From assembly GCA_015146655.1 (NCBI GenBank), contig VKHL01000116.1, forward strand, positions 1-64,000: DNA of 64,000 bases, read 5' to 3'. This stretch comes from Ochromonas danica (Eukaryota > Sar > Chrysophyceae > Chromulinales > Chromulinaceae). Positions 13,339 through 22,061 of the stretch are shown here, piece by piece. A program made the position numbers and the translations under genes. A model generated the notes under the pieces. The model was not told the DNA's origin. It made no database searches and saw nothing but the letters and a program-made list of their open reading frames with translations. The stretch's first letter is position 1, and the number at the start of each line of letters is the position of its first letter.

Positions 13339-14610
13339 ATGAGGCGAGATTTGCTGATGGCTTGCTCTCTTTTGGTCTTGCTGGCTGCAGCTCTCTGCCC
13401 CTGTTCCCAGGCCTTCCCTCCGCCTCGCCTGCCTCTCAGAATAGCGAGCCAGTACAGCAAGGAGTTCGCTACAGAGAGCCCAAGCTGTCTATGGACTAAG
13501 AAGAAGCATGACGATCACCAGCCAGTCATGCCCACCAAGCCTGAAGTCCCTCGCAGCAAAGAGGAGGAAATGACTCGAGCGAAGCTGCTGCTGCTGGGCG
13601 TGGCCGCTCTCTACGGCACTGACTTCACCTGCGTTAAGGTGCTCGGCACTGTGCTTCACCCTGCCGTCGCTGCCACTTGTCGCTTCTCTATCGCCGCCGC
13701 GGTCTTCCTGCCGCAACTGCTGCGCACCTTCAAGAGCAATCGACCTCTCATGCTGGGCGGCGCGGAGGTCGGCCTCTATGCTGCCTTGGGCTACTTTGGA
13801 CAGGCTTTGGCTCTGCTGACGTCTCACGCTTCCAATGTGGCCTTCCTCTGCAGTCTCTCCGTTGTGGTCGTGCCCATCCTCGAGGCGCTCTGGGGTGAGC
13901 GCAGGGGATGGAGTTATCTTGGCGCAGCCATCGTCCCGGCCTCCATCGCAGTGGCTGGCGTGGCCTGCCTTGAGTTGGGAGGAGACAACCTGCCTCGAGC
14001 TGGCGACCTCTGGGCTTGTCTGCAGCCCATCTTCTTCGGCCTCTCCTATTGGAGGATTGAGAAACACATGAAGAAATGCAATGGTTCCGATGAAGCTCAA
14101 GCCTTTACAGCCATATTGATGATCGTTGTAGCGTTGTGTTCTTTCATATGGATGATGGCAGGCTTCGTCTTGCCAATCTCTCGCTATGGCGATGAGATCT
14201 TCTGGACTTCCATCACCTCTCAAATCACAGCCTTGTTCAATGACTGGCGAGTCCCTGCAGCGTTGGCATGGACAGGCATTGTCACCACCGCTCTGACCTC
14301 TTTTGGAGAGAACATAGCGATGAAGAAGCTGGATGCAGCAGAATCCACTGTGATCTACTCCACGGAGCCTTTATGGGGCACAGCGTTTGCAGCAGTGACG
14401 CTTCATGAGACAATAGGGTGGAACACAGGCATCGGAGCAGTGCTGGTCCTCGCTGCTTGCTTGTGGTCTATCATAGGACCAAGTTCAGCGAGTATCGTCT
14501 CTTTCCTGGCTGTAGCAAACCTCGAAGGCATTGACTTCTCAGAGCTGGTGGACAACATTCTCATGAACATCGCGAAGCTCATGAACTTTGTCCCAGAACT
14601 GCTTCAATGA
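13339..14610 (+). CDS. EamA/DMT-family transporter, predicted plastid-targeted (copy 1)
   Basis: A single exon of 423 residues. ATG 13339 is followed by RRD and a hydrophobic signal peptide ending in CSQA/FPPPRLPLR, the signal-plus-transit layout with Phe at +1 that directs proteins into red-lineage complex plastids. From about residue 85 on there are two EamA repeats with some ten membrane helices (for example LHPAVAATCRFSIAAAVFL and ASNVAFLCSLSVVVVPILE), as in the drug/metabolite transporter superfamily. The substrate cannot be read from the sequence; a metabolite exporter of a plastid membrane is the likely role. A paralogue lies at 18708-20057. The two proteins are only moderately similar over most of their length but identical at the DNA level over 14177-14459. 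Confidence 0.85.
   Translation: MRRDLLMACSLLVLLAAALCPCSQAFPPPRLPLRIASQYSKEFATESPSCLWTKKKHDDHQPVMPTKPEVPRSKEEEMTRAKLLLLGVAALYGTDFTCVKVLGTVLHPAVAATCRFSIAAAVFLPQLLRTFKSNRPLMLGGAEVGLYAALGYFGQALALLTSHASNVAFLCSLSVVVVPILEALWGERRGWSYLGAAIVPASIAVAGVACLELGGDNLPRAGDLWACLQPIFFGLSYWRIEKHMKKCNGSDEAQAFTAILMIVVALCSFIWMMAGFVLPISRYGDEIFWTSITSQITALFNDWRVPAALAWTGIVTTALTSFGENIAMKKLDAAESTVIYSTEPLWGTAFAAVTLHETIGWNTGIGAVLVLAACLWSIIGPSSASIVSFLAVANLEGIDFSELVDNILMNIAKLMNFVPELLQ
14177..14459 (+). repeat. 283-base block identical to 19636-19918
   Basis: This part of transporter copy 1 is identical base for base to 19636-19918 in copy 2. It starts after an A/G difference and ends before a C/T difference, with clear divergence on both sides. 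It is best explained by recent gene conversion between the two paralogues. Confidence 0.95.
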
Positions 14611-14726
14611 TAGTCTAGGTCTAGCACTTGATAGTTGGAATTCATTCTATTCTATTGTATGTATTGTTACTGTAAGCATTGTACTATTGTATTATTATGA
14701 TATACTACGTAGTATGTAGTGAGAGA

Positions 14727-16138
14727 TTATGAGGAATGCTCAGCAGAGGAATGCTTGGCGGCGTTTTTCGCTCTTCCGTGAAGAAACAGACAAAGCGCAA
14801 ACCATCCGCCGCGACTGACTTTGTCAGCTGATCGACCATTCTTCACTGTTGTGGAGCGATGCAGAGACAATCTACAAAGGCGAGGCGAGGGAGATTAGAT
14901 GGTCAAGAAGGAAGCAATGCAGTGGTAGGCCTTACAGGTCGTCCTCTAGGGGAAGGCGAAGAGGATCGCAATGCCTGGACTCGAACAGCAATTGCCCTCC
15001 TCCTCCTTCGCTGCCCTCGCCACCTTCGCCTTCTTGCCCTCCCCTCTCTTCACTGTCTTCCTTGATTTCCGCACACAAGTGGAAGGTACAGGTTATTCGA
15101 ATGCCGGAGTCCAAGTGTTTCTTGTCGTCTCGGCAATCAAGTCGCAAGCTTTGCTTCGCCCCTGGCGGGTAGTAAACCAACAAAGTGCATCCTCTCATCG
15201 GCTCCAGCAGAGACATTTCAGGGAAGCCACACTTCACTGACAGACAAGAGACACAGTAAAGCACGTGTTTCACGTGTGACATGTTAAGAGGGAAGGTTCT
15301 TCTCACAGTTTAGCTCGAAGGGCAGCGCGTGCAGAAGTCGCACGGCCTCGCACAGCGCGGGATAACGAGCACTGAATCCCTCCTCGCCGCTCTCAATCCA
15401 GCTGATCTTCGACGGGGTCAGACCTTCCGTTGACGTTCTTGCCGCAGAGGAGGAGGAGGAGGAGGAGGACACTGTCTGCTGGCCTGGCACCATCACCTCG
15501 CCCTTGTCGTCGATGTCAGACATCTTCTCATCGCGCAGGAAGCGGTTGAGATCTGATCGAATCACATCCGCCCACTCCTTCCCCACGAACTCTCTTTGTA
15601 TGCCGTAGCCAAAGGACAGCAGAGAGTCGATGACGTCATCGTCGATCTGGTCTTCCTGCGCCTGTGGGGCTTCCGCCGCGGCGATTTCAGTGACGGCCTG
15701 CGCCACGACTTGACTGACGTGGCGATTGAGCTGCCGCACGCCTTCGATGATCGCTCTGGCTAGCGCTTCTTGAGCGATCTGAGGGAGGAGGACGCGCTCA
15801 GTCATGGGGTCCATGACGTCTCCCAGCTTGGCTCCCTTGGCCTTGATGTTCTCCAACACGGTGCACGCACTCTTGGCGATGGCGGGGAGGTCGAGCGTCA
15901 GCTCCTCCCAGAGCAAGACCTCGTGCAGGTTCTGAGGGAGAGTCTTCAAGACCTCTGCAGGCGTGCCTGGGAAGAGGACCTGCCGCATAGTGCCGGGCTG
16001 GGCGAGGGACTGGAACACTCCCTGCAGGTGGTGCTCTCTCGCGATCTCATTCACTGCACTGACTGAGCGCTTCATGCGGTCCATAGACTGTCGCAAGGAG
16101 ACCAGCATGTTGTACTGGGCATGATCAAAGGAAGCCAT
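14727..16138 (-). CDS. 2OG-Fe(II) oxygenase-like protein with altered metal ligands
   Basis: Three exons (15307-16138, 14936-15236, 14727-14871) join in frame to 425 residues. The first 230 are helical and unassigned. From WIESGEEGFSARYPALCEAV the sequence follows the prolyl-hydroxylase/EGLN type of double-stranded beta-helix: LPFELNLKCGF, LLVYYPPGAKQSLRLD, GIRITCTFHLC, GGGGQLLFESR and a final SRGGWFALCLFLHG. Compared with EGLN the iron ligands HxD...H appear as RxD...N, whereas the 2OG-binding arginine region (SRGGWF) looks kept, so the protein may be inactive or act differently. An acidic, Gly/Glu-rich insert sits before the GGQLLF strand. The start is ATG 16136-16138. Exon 2 and 3 borders are inferred from GT-AG sites and fold continuity. 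Confidence 0.6.
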
Positions 16139-16718
16139 TTCTCTCTTTCGTTCTATTGTTTCGTTGTTGGTATTGTTGGTATCTATTGTTGTGTTGCGGG
16201 GGAAATGACTGACAGCTGCTGGGATTCTGGGATTCTGGATCTCTGTTGCGGTAACGTTTGCAACATTACGAACCATTATTGTACACATTGTACACGAACC
16301 TAAATTACCTATGAGACGATAACTCACTATAAAGGAGAGTTAGCTTCCCGGTTTCAGGCGTGTTTGATCGAATCTCTTCTCTCTCCTTTCAACAGGTGGA
16401 ACTCAACGGGGGTGGCCACTGTACGACATAATAACAAGTACAAGTACAAGTACAAGNNNNNNNNNNNNNNNNNNNNNNNNNNNNNNNACAAGTACAAGTA
16501 CAAGTACAAGTACAAGTACAAGTACTGTATCAACAGCACTGAGACAAACAAACTTCTGTTTAACGACAAGTTAATTAATTTACTGATATCAAGCAGTTTA
16601 TAGGGCATGTTATAGTGATGTAGAGCAGTAGACAGCAGCACATCTGACGGGTTAACACACAGCAGGGATACAAAATAAAATCAAAATAGCATATCGGAAA
16701 CAATGCACTAATACAGTG
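16139..16718. other. Intergenic with microsatellite and assembly gap
   Basis: Lies between the 5' end of the oxygenase-like gene and the 3' end of the galactosidase gene. The only recognisable content is the ACAAGT repeat with its run of Ns. Confidence 0.5.
16434..16525. repeat. (ACAAGT)n microsatellite around a run of Ns
   Basis: Perfect hexanucleotide repeats flank 31 Ns at 16457-16487. The repeat probably continues through the gap and its true length is unknown. Confidence 0.95.
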
Positions 16719-18491
16719 TTATTGGGGAGTGAGCTTCAAGAGCACCGAGCCATGAGAAGGGACCAGGAAGGTCAAGCTTTGCTCTTGAGAGAGAGGTTCC
16801 ATCACATTCTTCTGCTTCCAGAGGTCGCGGGCCTTGAACTTCTTGAGGCCATCGGCAGCGAAGGACCCCAGCTTGTCCAGAGTCAGCTCCATCTTCTTCG
16901 GCGCTGGGCCTTTATTGACCAGAAGAACCACCAAAGCATTATCACTCAAGGGACCTGTCCAGACCTCTTGCTCCAGCCCGGGGAAAGCGTCTTCATCGAT
17001 GGTGAGGCACTGTCGCTGGTAGAGATTGAGCAACGAGGAGCCGCGAGGACGAGCCCAGCTCTGATTCTCACGAACATTCACTTGCTTCTGACATCTCGAG
17101 GTTTGAATGCGCTTGCCTTGCGTGATGGGAAGGAATTCAAAGGACTCAACCTCCAAGCAGAGGCCAGAGCTCTGCGAGACAATTGACCCGCCCTGGAACA
17201 TTTCCACAGACCATTTCGTGGCTTGATCGCAAGGAACTGCCGAGACAGATCTCACTCCATCCGCAAATTTGAAATGATCTCCCAGGTAAGCAACCTTCGA
17301 CGAGAGCAGAGCATCATGTTCATGCAGACAAAGGTTGGCGGCAGGGTTCTGAATGAATCCCTCGCTGGTGATCTCCCACTCTTGACGGGAAGGAGAGTCT
17401 TCGTACGCACCAAGCTGTCCGCTAGCACATTGGGTTGCAATAAGACGACTTCCATAATCTGTGTTCTTGGGCAAGTATTCCTGGCTGACGTCACTCCAGG
17501 TGAGGCGAGCTTGTCTGCCAAGAAGGTCTTGATTCACTGCGATCACCTCCTTGTTGCTCAGGATGGAGAAGATGGCAGAGTCAGCAGACAACGTGCGAAT
17601 ATCATTGCCAATAATAAGAGGAGCCTTCAGCACGGCCCATAAGGAGAAGTGAGTCAAGTACTCGTCCTGAGAGCATCCGCCATTGCCGATCTCCAACATG
17701 TCCGGGTCATTCCACCCCACGCCTGGGCCAGAATACCTCCACAAAGAGGCGCCAATCTCAGCGCGAGACTTAATAGAAGACCATTTATCACGAATGTCGC
17801 CACTAATTCTCCACGACTGCGCGCCAATCCTCGAAGCCCAAGCCGCGACATTCTCTCGCCCCCACTCACAGAGAGAGTAGAAGATCTCTCGATCCACGCC
17901 TTCCAGCGCATTCGCCATAGCAGAATAACGTGATTGAGGCACACCATGGTCTTGGTAGCAGTTGTCGTATTTGAGGTAGTCCACCCCCCAATCCGCGTAG
18001 GCCTGGGCGTCCACCGCCTCGACCCCCAGACTCGCCGGATAGCCTTGACAGGTGCGAAAGCCCGCCGAGCTATAGATGCCAAACTTCAAGCCTTTCGAGT
18101 GGAGATATTCTCCAAGAGCCTGCAGGCCAGAAGGGAAGCGCTCTGCGTCAGCCTGCACTCGGCCGCTGGAATCGCGACTCGCCGCCTGCCAGCAATCGTC
18201 AAGATTCACAAAGTCATAGCCCAAGGCAGACAACCCAGAAGAAACAAGCGCGTCAGCAGTCTCTTTAATGAGAGTCTCGGAGATATTGCAAGCGAACTTG
18301 TTCCAGCTGTTCCAGCCCTACAGAATAACAATGACAACAATAACAACAATAAATAGGAATGAGAAGGAAAAATCCTGCGCAGCTCTTGAAAGAGAGGATC
18401 TTACCATTTGAGGGGTGCTGGTAACTCCTGTTCCATGCAGTCGATGGAGACAGACCAGGAAGCAAAGCAAAGCGAACTTCAAGGATCTCAT
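16719..18491 (-). CDS. Secreted alpha-galactosidase (GH27) with ricin-type insert
   Basis: Two exons (18405-18491, 16719-18317) give 561 residues. Exon 1 encodes a signal peptide (MRSLKFALLCFLVCL) and ends in TPQM, which exon 2 continues with GWNSWNKFACNISE, the usual GH27 opening. The TIM barrel has FVNLDDCW, LKFGIYSSAG, the nucleophile in YLKYDNCY and the acid/base in SGDIRDKW, followed by NDPDMLEIGN. The C-terminal beta domain (EVWTGPLSDNALVVLLVNKG) is present. Between the two lies an extra segment of about 130 residues with repeated LCL/QCL and Q.W patterns that resembles a ricin-B (CBM13) beta-trefoil; this explains the length above the usual 380-470. It should release terminal alpha-galactose from oligosaccharides or glycoconjugates outside the cell or in the vacuole. 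Confidence 0.92.
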
Positions 18492-18707
18492 GGCAAAGGA
18501 AATGTTTTCACCCCTGTTGTCACAGTGGGGGAAGAAGTGTGACTTTTCTTACCGTCTTCTACGAGTCTTAACTGGTCTTATGGCAGTTTGGAGAGGGTGG
18601 TGGTGGCGATTTTGCATGCCGTTCGACTTGGGCGTAACCCGTACCAACACAACAAGAAGAAGAAGAAGAAGACGCTGTGGGCTTCCATTGCCAAACGCTG
18701 ACTTCTC

Positions 18708-20057
18708 ATGTGGATAACGGACAGACAATGGGCAGTACTGCTAGCTCTCTTAGCCTCTGCATCGGCTTTCTCTTTTGCTCCGCCCGCTGCGACTCGGTTT
18801 GCATCTTCCACCCCACAAAGTGCAATCTTGAACAGAGGGCACAGATTTGAGAAGACATTGCACGCAGGCTTGTCAATGGCTTTTCAAGACTCAGCCCAGC
18901 CTGTGCAAAGCGCGGAGCAGATCAACAACAGCAAGAAGGAAAGCATTCCCGCGGGGTTTACAGGAAATAGCGACACTGACAGCGCAGGCATTGGTAGTCT
19001 AGTTGCAGGTTTCCATGGCCTTGATCCAGTGTGGGTAGCTCGTATCATTCTGATCACTGTCTCAGCCTTCTATGGAACGAACTTCGGCTGCGTCAAAATC
19101 CTCGGCAGCGCATTGCATCCCGCCGTGGCGGCAGCCTTCCGATTCAGCATTGCTTCTCTCGTCTTCCTGCCTTACTTAATCAAGGCCGCACAGAGAAACC
19201 GAGCGGTTGTGCTGGGTGGCGTCGAGGTGGGCGTTTACTGTGCGATTGGCTACATTGGGCAGGCGATCTCTCTGCTGTCATCTCGAGCCTCCAATGTGGC
19301 CTTCATTTGCAGCTTGGCGGTTGTTGTTGTGCCCATTTTGGAGTCATTGTTTGGAGAGAAGAAAGGGACGGGCTACTTGAAAACGGCGATCTTTCCTGCC
19401 TTGATGGCTGCGGCTGGCGTGGGCTGCTTGGAGTTAGGAGGAACAAGTCCGCCTGCTCTCGGCGACCTCTGGGCTTTCTTGCAACCTCTCTTCTTCGGTC
19501 TCGGCTTCTGGCGTATTGAGCGGCATATGAAGGTGTGTACCGAACCTGGAGATGCCCAGGCATTCACTGGCGCCATGATGGGCGTGGTGGCCATCTTCTC
19601 TTACCTCTGGGCTATCCAGGGATTTGTTATACCAGTCTCTCGCTATGGCGATGAGATCTTCTGGACTTCCATCACCTCTCAAATCACAGCCTTGTTCAAT
19701 GACTGGCGAGTCCCTGCAGCGTTGGCATGGACAGGCATTGTCACCACCGCTCTGACCTCTTTTGGAGAGAACATAGCGATGAAGAAGCTGGATGCAGCAG
19801 AATCCACTGTGATCTACTCCACGGAGCCTTTATGGGGCACAGCGTTTGCAGCAGTGACGCTTCATGAGACAATAGGGTGGAACACAGGCATCGGAGCAGT
19901 GCTGGTCCTCGCTGCTTGTATTTGGAGCAGTCTGGGTGCGCGCATCTCATCTTCTCTTTCCACGTCGACCTTGCTCGCCTTCGAGGGTTATGAGGAGATT
20001 CTCGAGAACATAAGTGTGAATATAATGAAGATTCTGGAAGGTGTTCCCATTGATTAG
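18708..20057 (+). CDS. EamA/DMT-family transporter, predicted plastid-targeted (copy 2)
   Basis: A single exon of 449 residues. The N-terminus MWITDRQWAVLLALLASASA is a signal peptide ending in the classic ASA/FSFAPP motif of red-lineage plastid proteins, followed by a Ser/Ala-rich transit region. Two EamA repeats follow (about residues 105-420), for example FYGTNFGCVKILGSALHP and ASNVAFICSLAVVVVPILE. The substrate is unknown. Copy 1 is at 13339-14610 on the same strand. The two are clearly related throughout, but the stretch from SRYGDEIFW to VLVLAAC is identical at the DNA level. The gene is head to head with the alpha-galactosidase (216 bases between start codons). Confidence 0.85.
   Translation: MWITDRQWAVLLALLASASAFSFAPPAATRFASSTPQSAILNRGHRFEKTLHAGLSMAFQDSAQPVQSAEQINNSKKESIPAGFTGNSDTDSAGIGSLVAGFHGLDPVWVARIILITVSAFYGTNFGCVKILGSALHPAVAAAFRFSIASLVFLPYLIKAAQRNRAVVLGGVEVGVYCAIGYIGQAISLLSSRASNVAFICSLAVVVVPILESLFGEKKGTGYLKTAIFPALMAAAGVGCLELGGTSPPALGDLWAFLQPLFFGLGFWRIERHMKVCTEPGDAQAFTGAMMGVVAIFSYLWAIQGFVIPVSRYGDEIFWTSITSQITALFNDWRVPAALAWTGIVTTALTSFGENIAMKKLDAAESTVIYSTEPLWGTAFAAVTLHETIGWNTGIGAVLVLAACIWSSLGARISSSLSTSTLLAFEGYEEILENISVNIMKILEGVPID
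19636..19918 (+). repeat. 283-base block identical to 14177-14459
   Basis: Second member of the identical pair shared by the two EamA transporter genes; see 14177-14459. Confidence 0.95.
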
Positions 20058-20171
20058 GAATAGGTTTAAGGAACGACCAGATGGACGACCTCTGCCAATT
20101 GATTGCCAATAGTTTATACAATATTATACAATATCTAATGGCAAGCAACCCTTGAGGTCTACTACTACTAT

Positions 20172-20580
20172 ATGGTCTTAAATAACTGTGTTGAGCTGTC
20201 ATTGTGTAAATAAATCTGAGTAATAGTTAGCAACCCCATTTTATCATTTTATTCACACCACTAGTTATATTGGATATACTATCGATAGTATATGGTGTAT
20301 ACAGTACAGTACGCTGCAATCTCTGTCTGTGGTGTATCAGGACGTTATCTACGACACCAGCGCTGAGGTCAGATTCGGCGCGAAGGCGGAGCTGCTCGCT
20401 TTGGCTTGATCTATCTTTGTCCTTTCTCAGGCAACGATTAACGTGGCGGAGATGGACGCTGCGGTGCAACTGGACAAAGTTATGTGTTCTCAGTTGGTCT
20501 TCTGGGAGCTGGCACTGACGATGGCGTCCACATTGAAGTACGACACCCTTCACGCGCATCTACTGAATGGAGGAAGATAA
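20172..20580 (+). CDS. Possible small spliced gene, unknown
   Basis: Two well-supported coding pieces are joined across a 63-base intron (20368-20430, GTCAGA...CTTTCTCAG): one ending VVYQDVIYDTSAE and one reading ATINVAEMDAAVQLDKVMCS and ending LLNGGR at the stop 20578-20580. The 5' end is uncertain. One workable model starts at ATG 20172 (MVLNNCVELS), leaves at a GTGTAAAT donor and re-enters at a TACAG acceptor near 20310, giving about 79 residues. The predicted protein is helical. I recognise no family. It could also be the 3' remnant of a lost gene. Confidence 0.35.
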
Positions 20581-20820
20581 GGAAGCTATTCAGTACCAGA
20601 GATTAGAGACTAGAAGAGACCAACAGCTTCGCAGCAGAGCCTCTCGTTGACGAACAACACAGTGAATCGAATGATGACAATCAGATTCGAATCAAATAGA
20701 TCACATTTTAAGTCTAATCAGAGGTCATCGAAGTGTTTGTTTTCAAGATGAGCAAGTCTTCCAGAACTTGTTGACAATGGGATCGGGTACATCACAACCA
20801 GCCATGTCATACCATGCCTC

Positions 20821-21888
20821 TTAATCACGCTTTTTGGATCTTTGATACTCTATTTCTTGCTTCTCAAGGAGGTCGTCTAGCCCATCAGCTGCCCAAAAGA
20901 AATACCACACAAATCCAAGGGGAAAGGTCGCTGCGTGCCAAAGTGCATGCGCATCGAGAACCTTCCATATAGGCGGGAAGTCAAAAACCTCCAATAATGC
21001 TGCGGAGAGAAACCACAGCTGGACTAAGATGGACCACCTCGCAGCGGAATGCCCCGCAGCTTTGCGACTGGTCCACTGCAAGACGATGTATGCCACCCAC
21101 CCCACAGTCGCCAGAAAGACCAGGATGAAGCATGTCTGCATGTGCATTGTAAAGCTGATTTCATCCTGCAGCATTGCAGGGATGCGCTGAGAGAGGAAGA
21201 CTGCCAGGAGGGCGAGAAGGCCCAGCGCGGCTGCGGGGCGGAAGCGTTGCCTGGGCCTCCACAGCAGCCTCTCCACTTTCGCACAGACCAGAAGCAGCCC
21301 GTAACAAAGGAGCAAGAGGGCGGAAATCAGATCGTAGGAGGTCGAGAGAGCTATCTTCTTGGCGTGGTAGCAGGTGGAGGCCAGCCAGGCATTCACCGAG
21401 GCGACCGCATAGCCCACCACCCAGCCACGCATGGGGTAGCGATGCCGTGCGAGGAAGAGAACCTCCACAAGGTAGAGCAAGTGAGGGAAGAGGTTGAGCA
21501 GGGAGAAGAAGGAGGAGGCGGGCTCTTCCAGGCCGAAGTATCGCCTGCAGGGCCAGTGGCCGAAGTACTTGAGAGGACGGAAGCCCACCAGCTCGCGATA
21601 GTTCGTGATCTTCTGCATGCAGTCATACTCGCACCTCTCCGCACAACTCCATTCGATCCATCCCAGGTCGAAAGGCATGGGGTCAAGACTACTACTACTA
21701 CTATCACCACCACCAACACTGCTGCTGCTGCTCGGCGGCGAGTTTTGGCAATGCTGCCGCTCACAGAGAAAGGTGCAGCTGGCATAGTTCTGGTCGAGAT
21801 CTCCTGCACTACATTCCACTCGAATGAACAAGAGGAAGCATAAGATAAGCACTAGGCCTCCCCTGATATGACACAACCGATGCTGCAT
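20821..21888 (-). CDS. PGAP3: PGAP3/PER1-like GPI-anchor remodelling protein
   Basis: A single exon of 355 residues from ATG 21886-21888. It begins with a signal peptide, then a lumenal Cys-rich region (CTFLCERQHC, WIEWSCAERCEYDCMQ) typical of the Per1 family, and then seven predicted membrane helices carrying the conserved ASTCYHAK histidine and a late DAHALWHAATFPLG block with two more histidines. The family removes the sn-2 acyl chain from GPI anchors in the ER/Golgi as the first step of lipid remodelling; these His and Asp residues link it to the CREST hydrolase superfamily. A run of serines follows the first Cys block. The RCC1-like gene starts 173 bases away on the other strand. Confidence 0.9.
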   Translation of the reverse strand: MQHRLCHIRGGLVLILCFLLFIRVECSAGDLDQNYASCTFLCERQHCQNSPPSSSSSVGGGDSSSSSLDPMPFDLGWIEWSCAERCEYDCMQKITNYRELVGFRPLKYFGHWPCRRYFGLEEPASSFFSLLNLFPHLLYLVEVLFLARHRYPMRGWVVGYAVASVNAWLASTCYHAKKIALSTSYDLISALLLLCYGLLLVCAKVERLLWRPRQRFRPAAALGLLALLAVFLSQRIPAMLQDEISFTMHMQTCFILVFLATVGWVAYIVLQWTSRKAAGHSAARWSILVQLWFLSAALLEVFDFPPIWKVLDAHALWHAATFPLGFVWYFFWAADGLDDLLEKQEIEYQRSKKRD

Positions 21889-22061
21889 TTGGTTTCCTTT
21901 TGACCCGGACCTCGTGTTATTATTATTTTAGCTGCTGCGTGGGGGTGAATCCCGCGCAAATAATAAGTTTTTCGATTTGGTTTCGTTGTTTGTAACGATC
22001 AATTATCAAACGAAATATACAAAATTGGACAATAGATAGCATTGGCGATGAGCACTGCAAG

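Noticed and set aside
13489-14223. Minus-strand frame of 244 codons across transporter copy 1
   Set aside because: Antisense shadow of a GC-rich coding exon; the sense protein has clear EamA helices.
14859-15240. Plus-strand small open frames that look like a small membrane protein
   Set aside because: The region is better explained as exons 2 and 3 of the minus-strand 2OG-oxygenase-like gene, with consistent splice phases.
21049-21843. Plus-strand frame of 264 codons antisense to PGAP3
   Set aside because: Low-complexity product without family match; the minus strand encodes all PGAP3 motifs.
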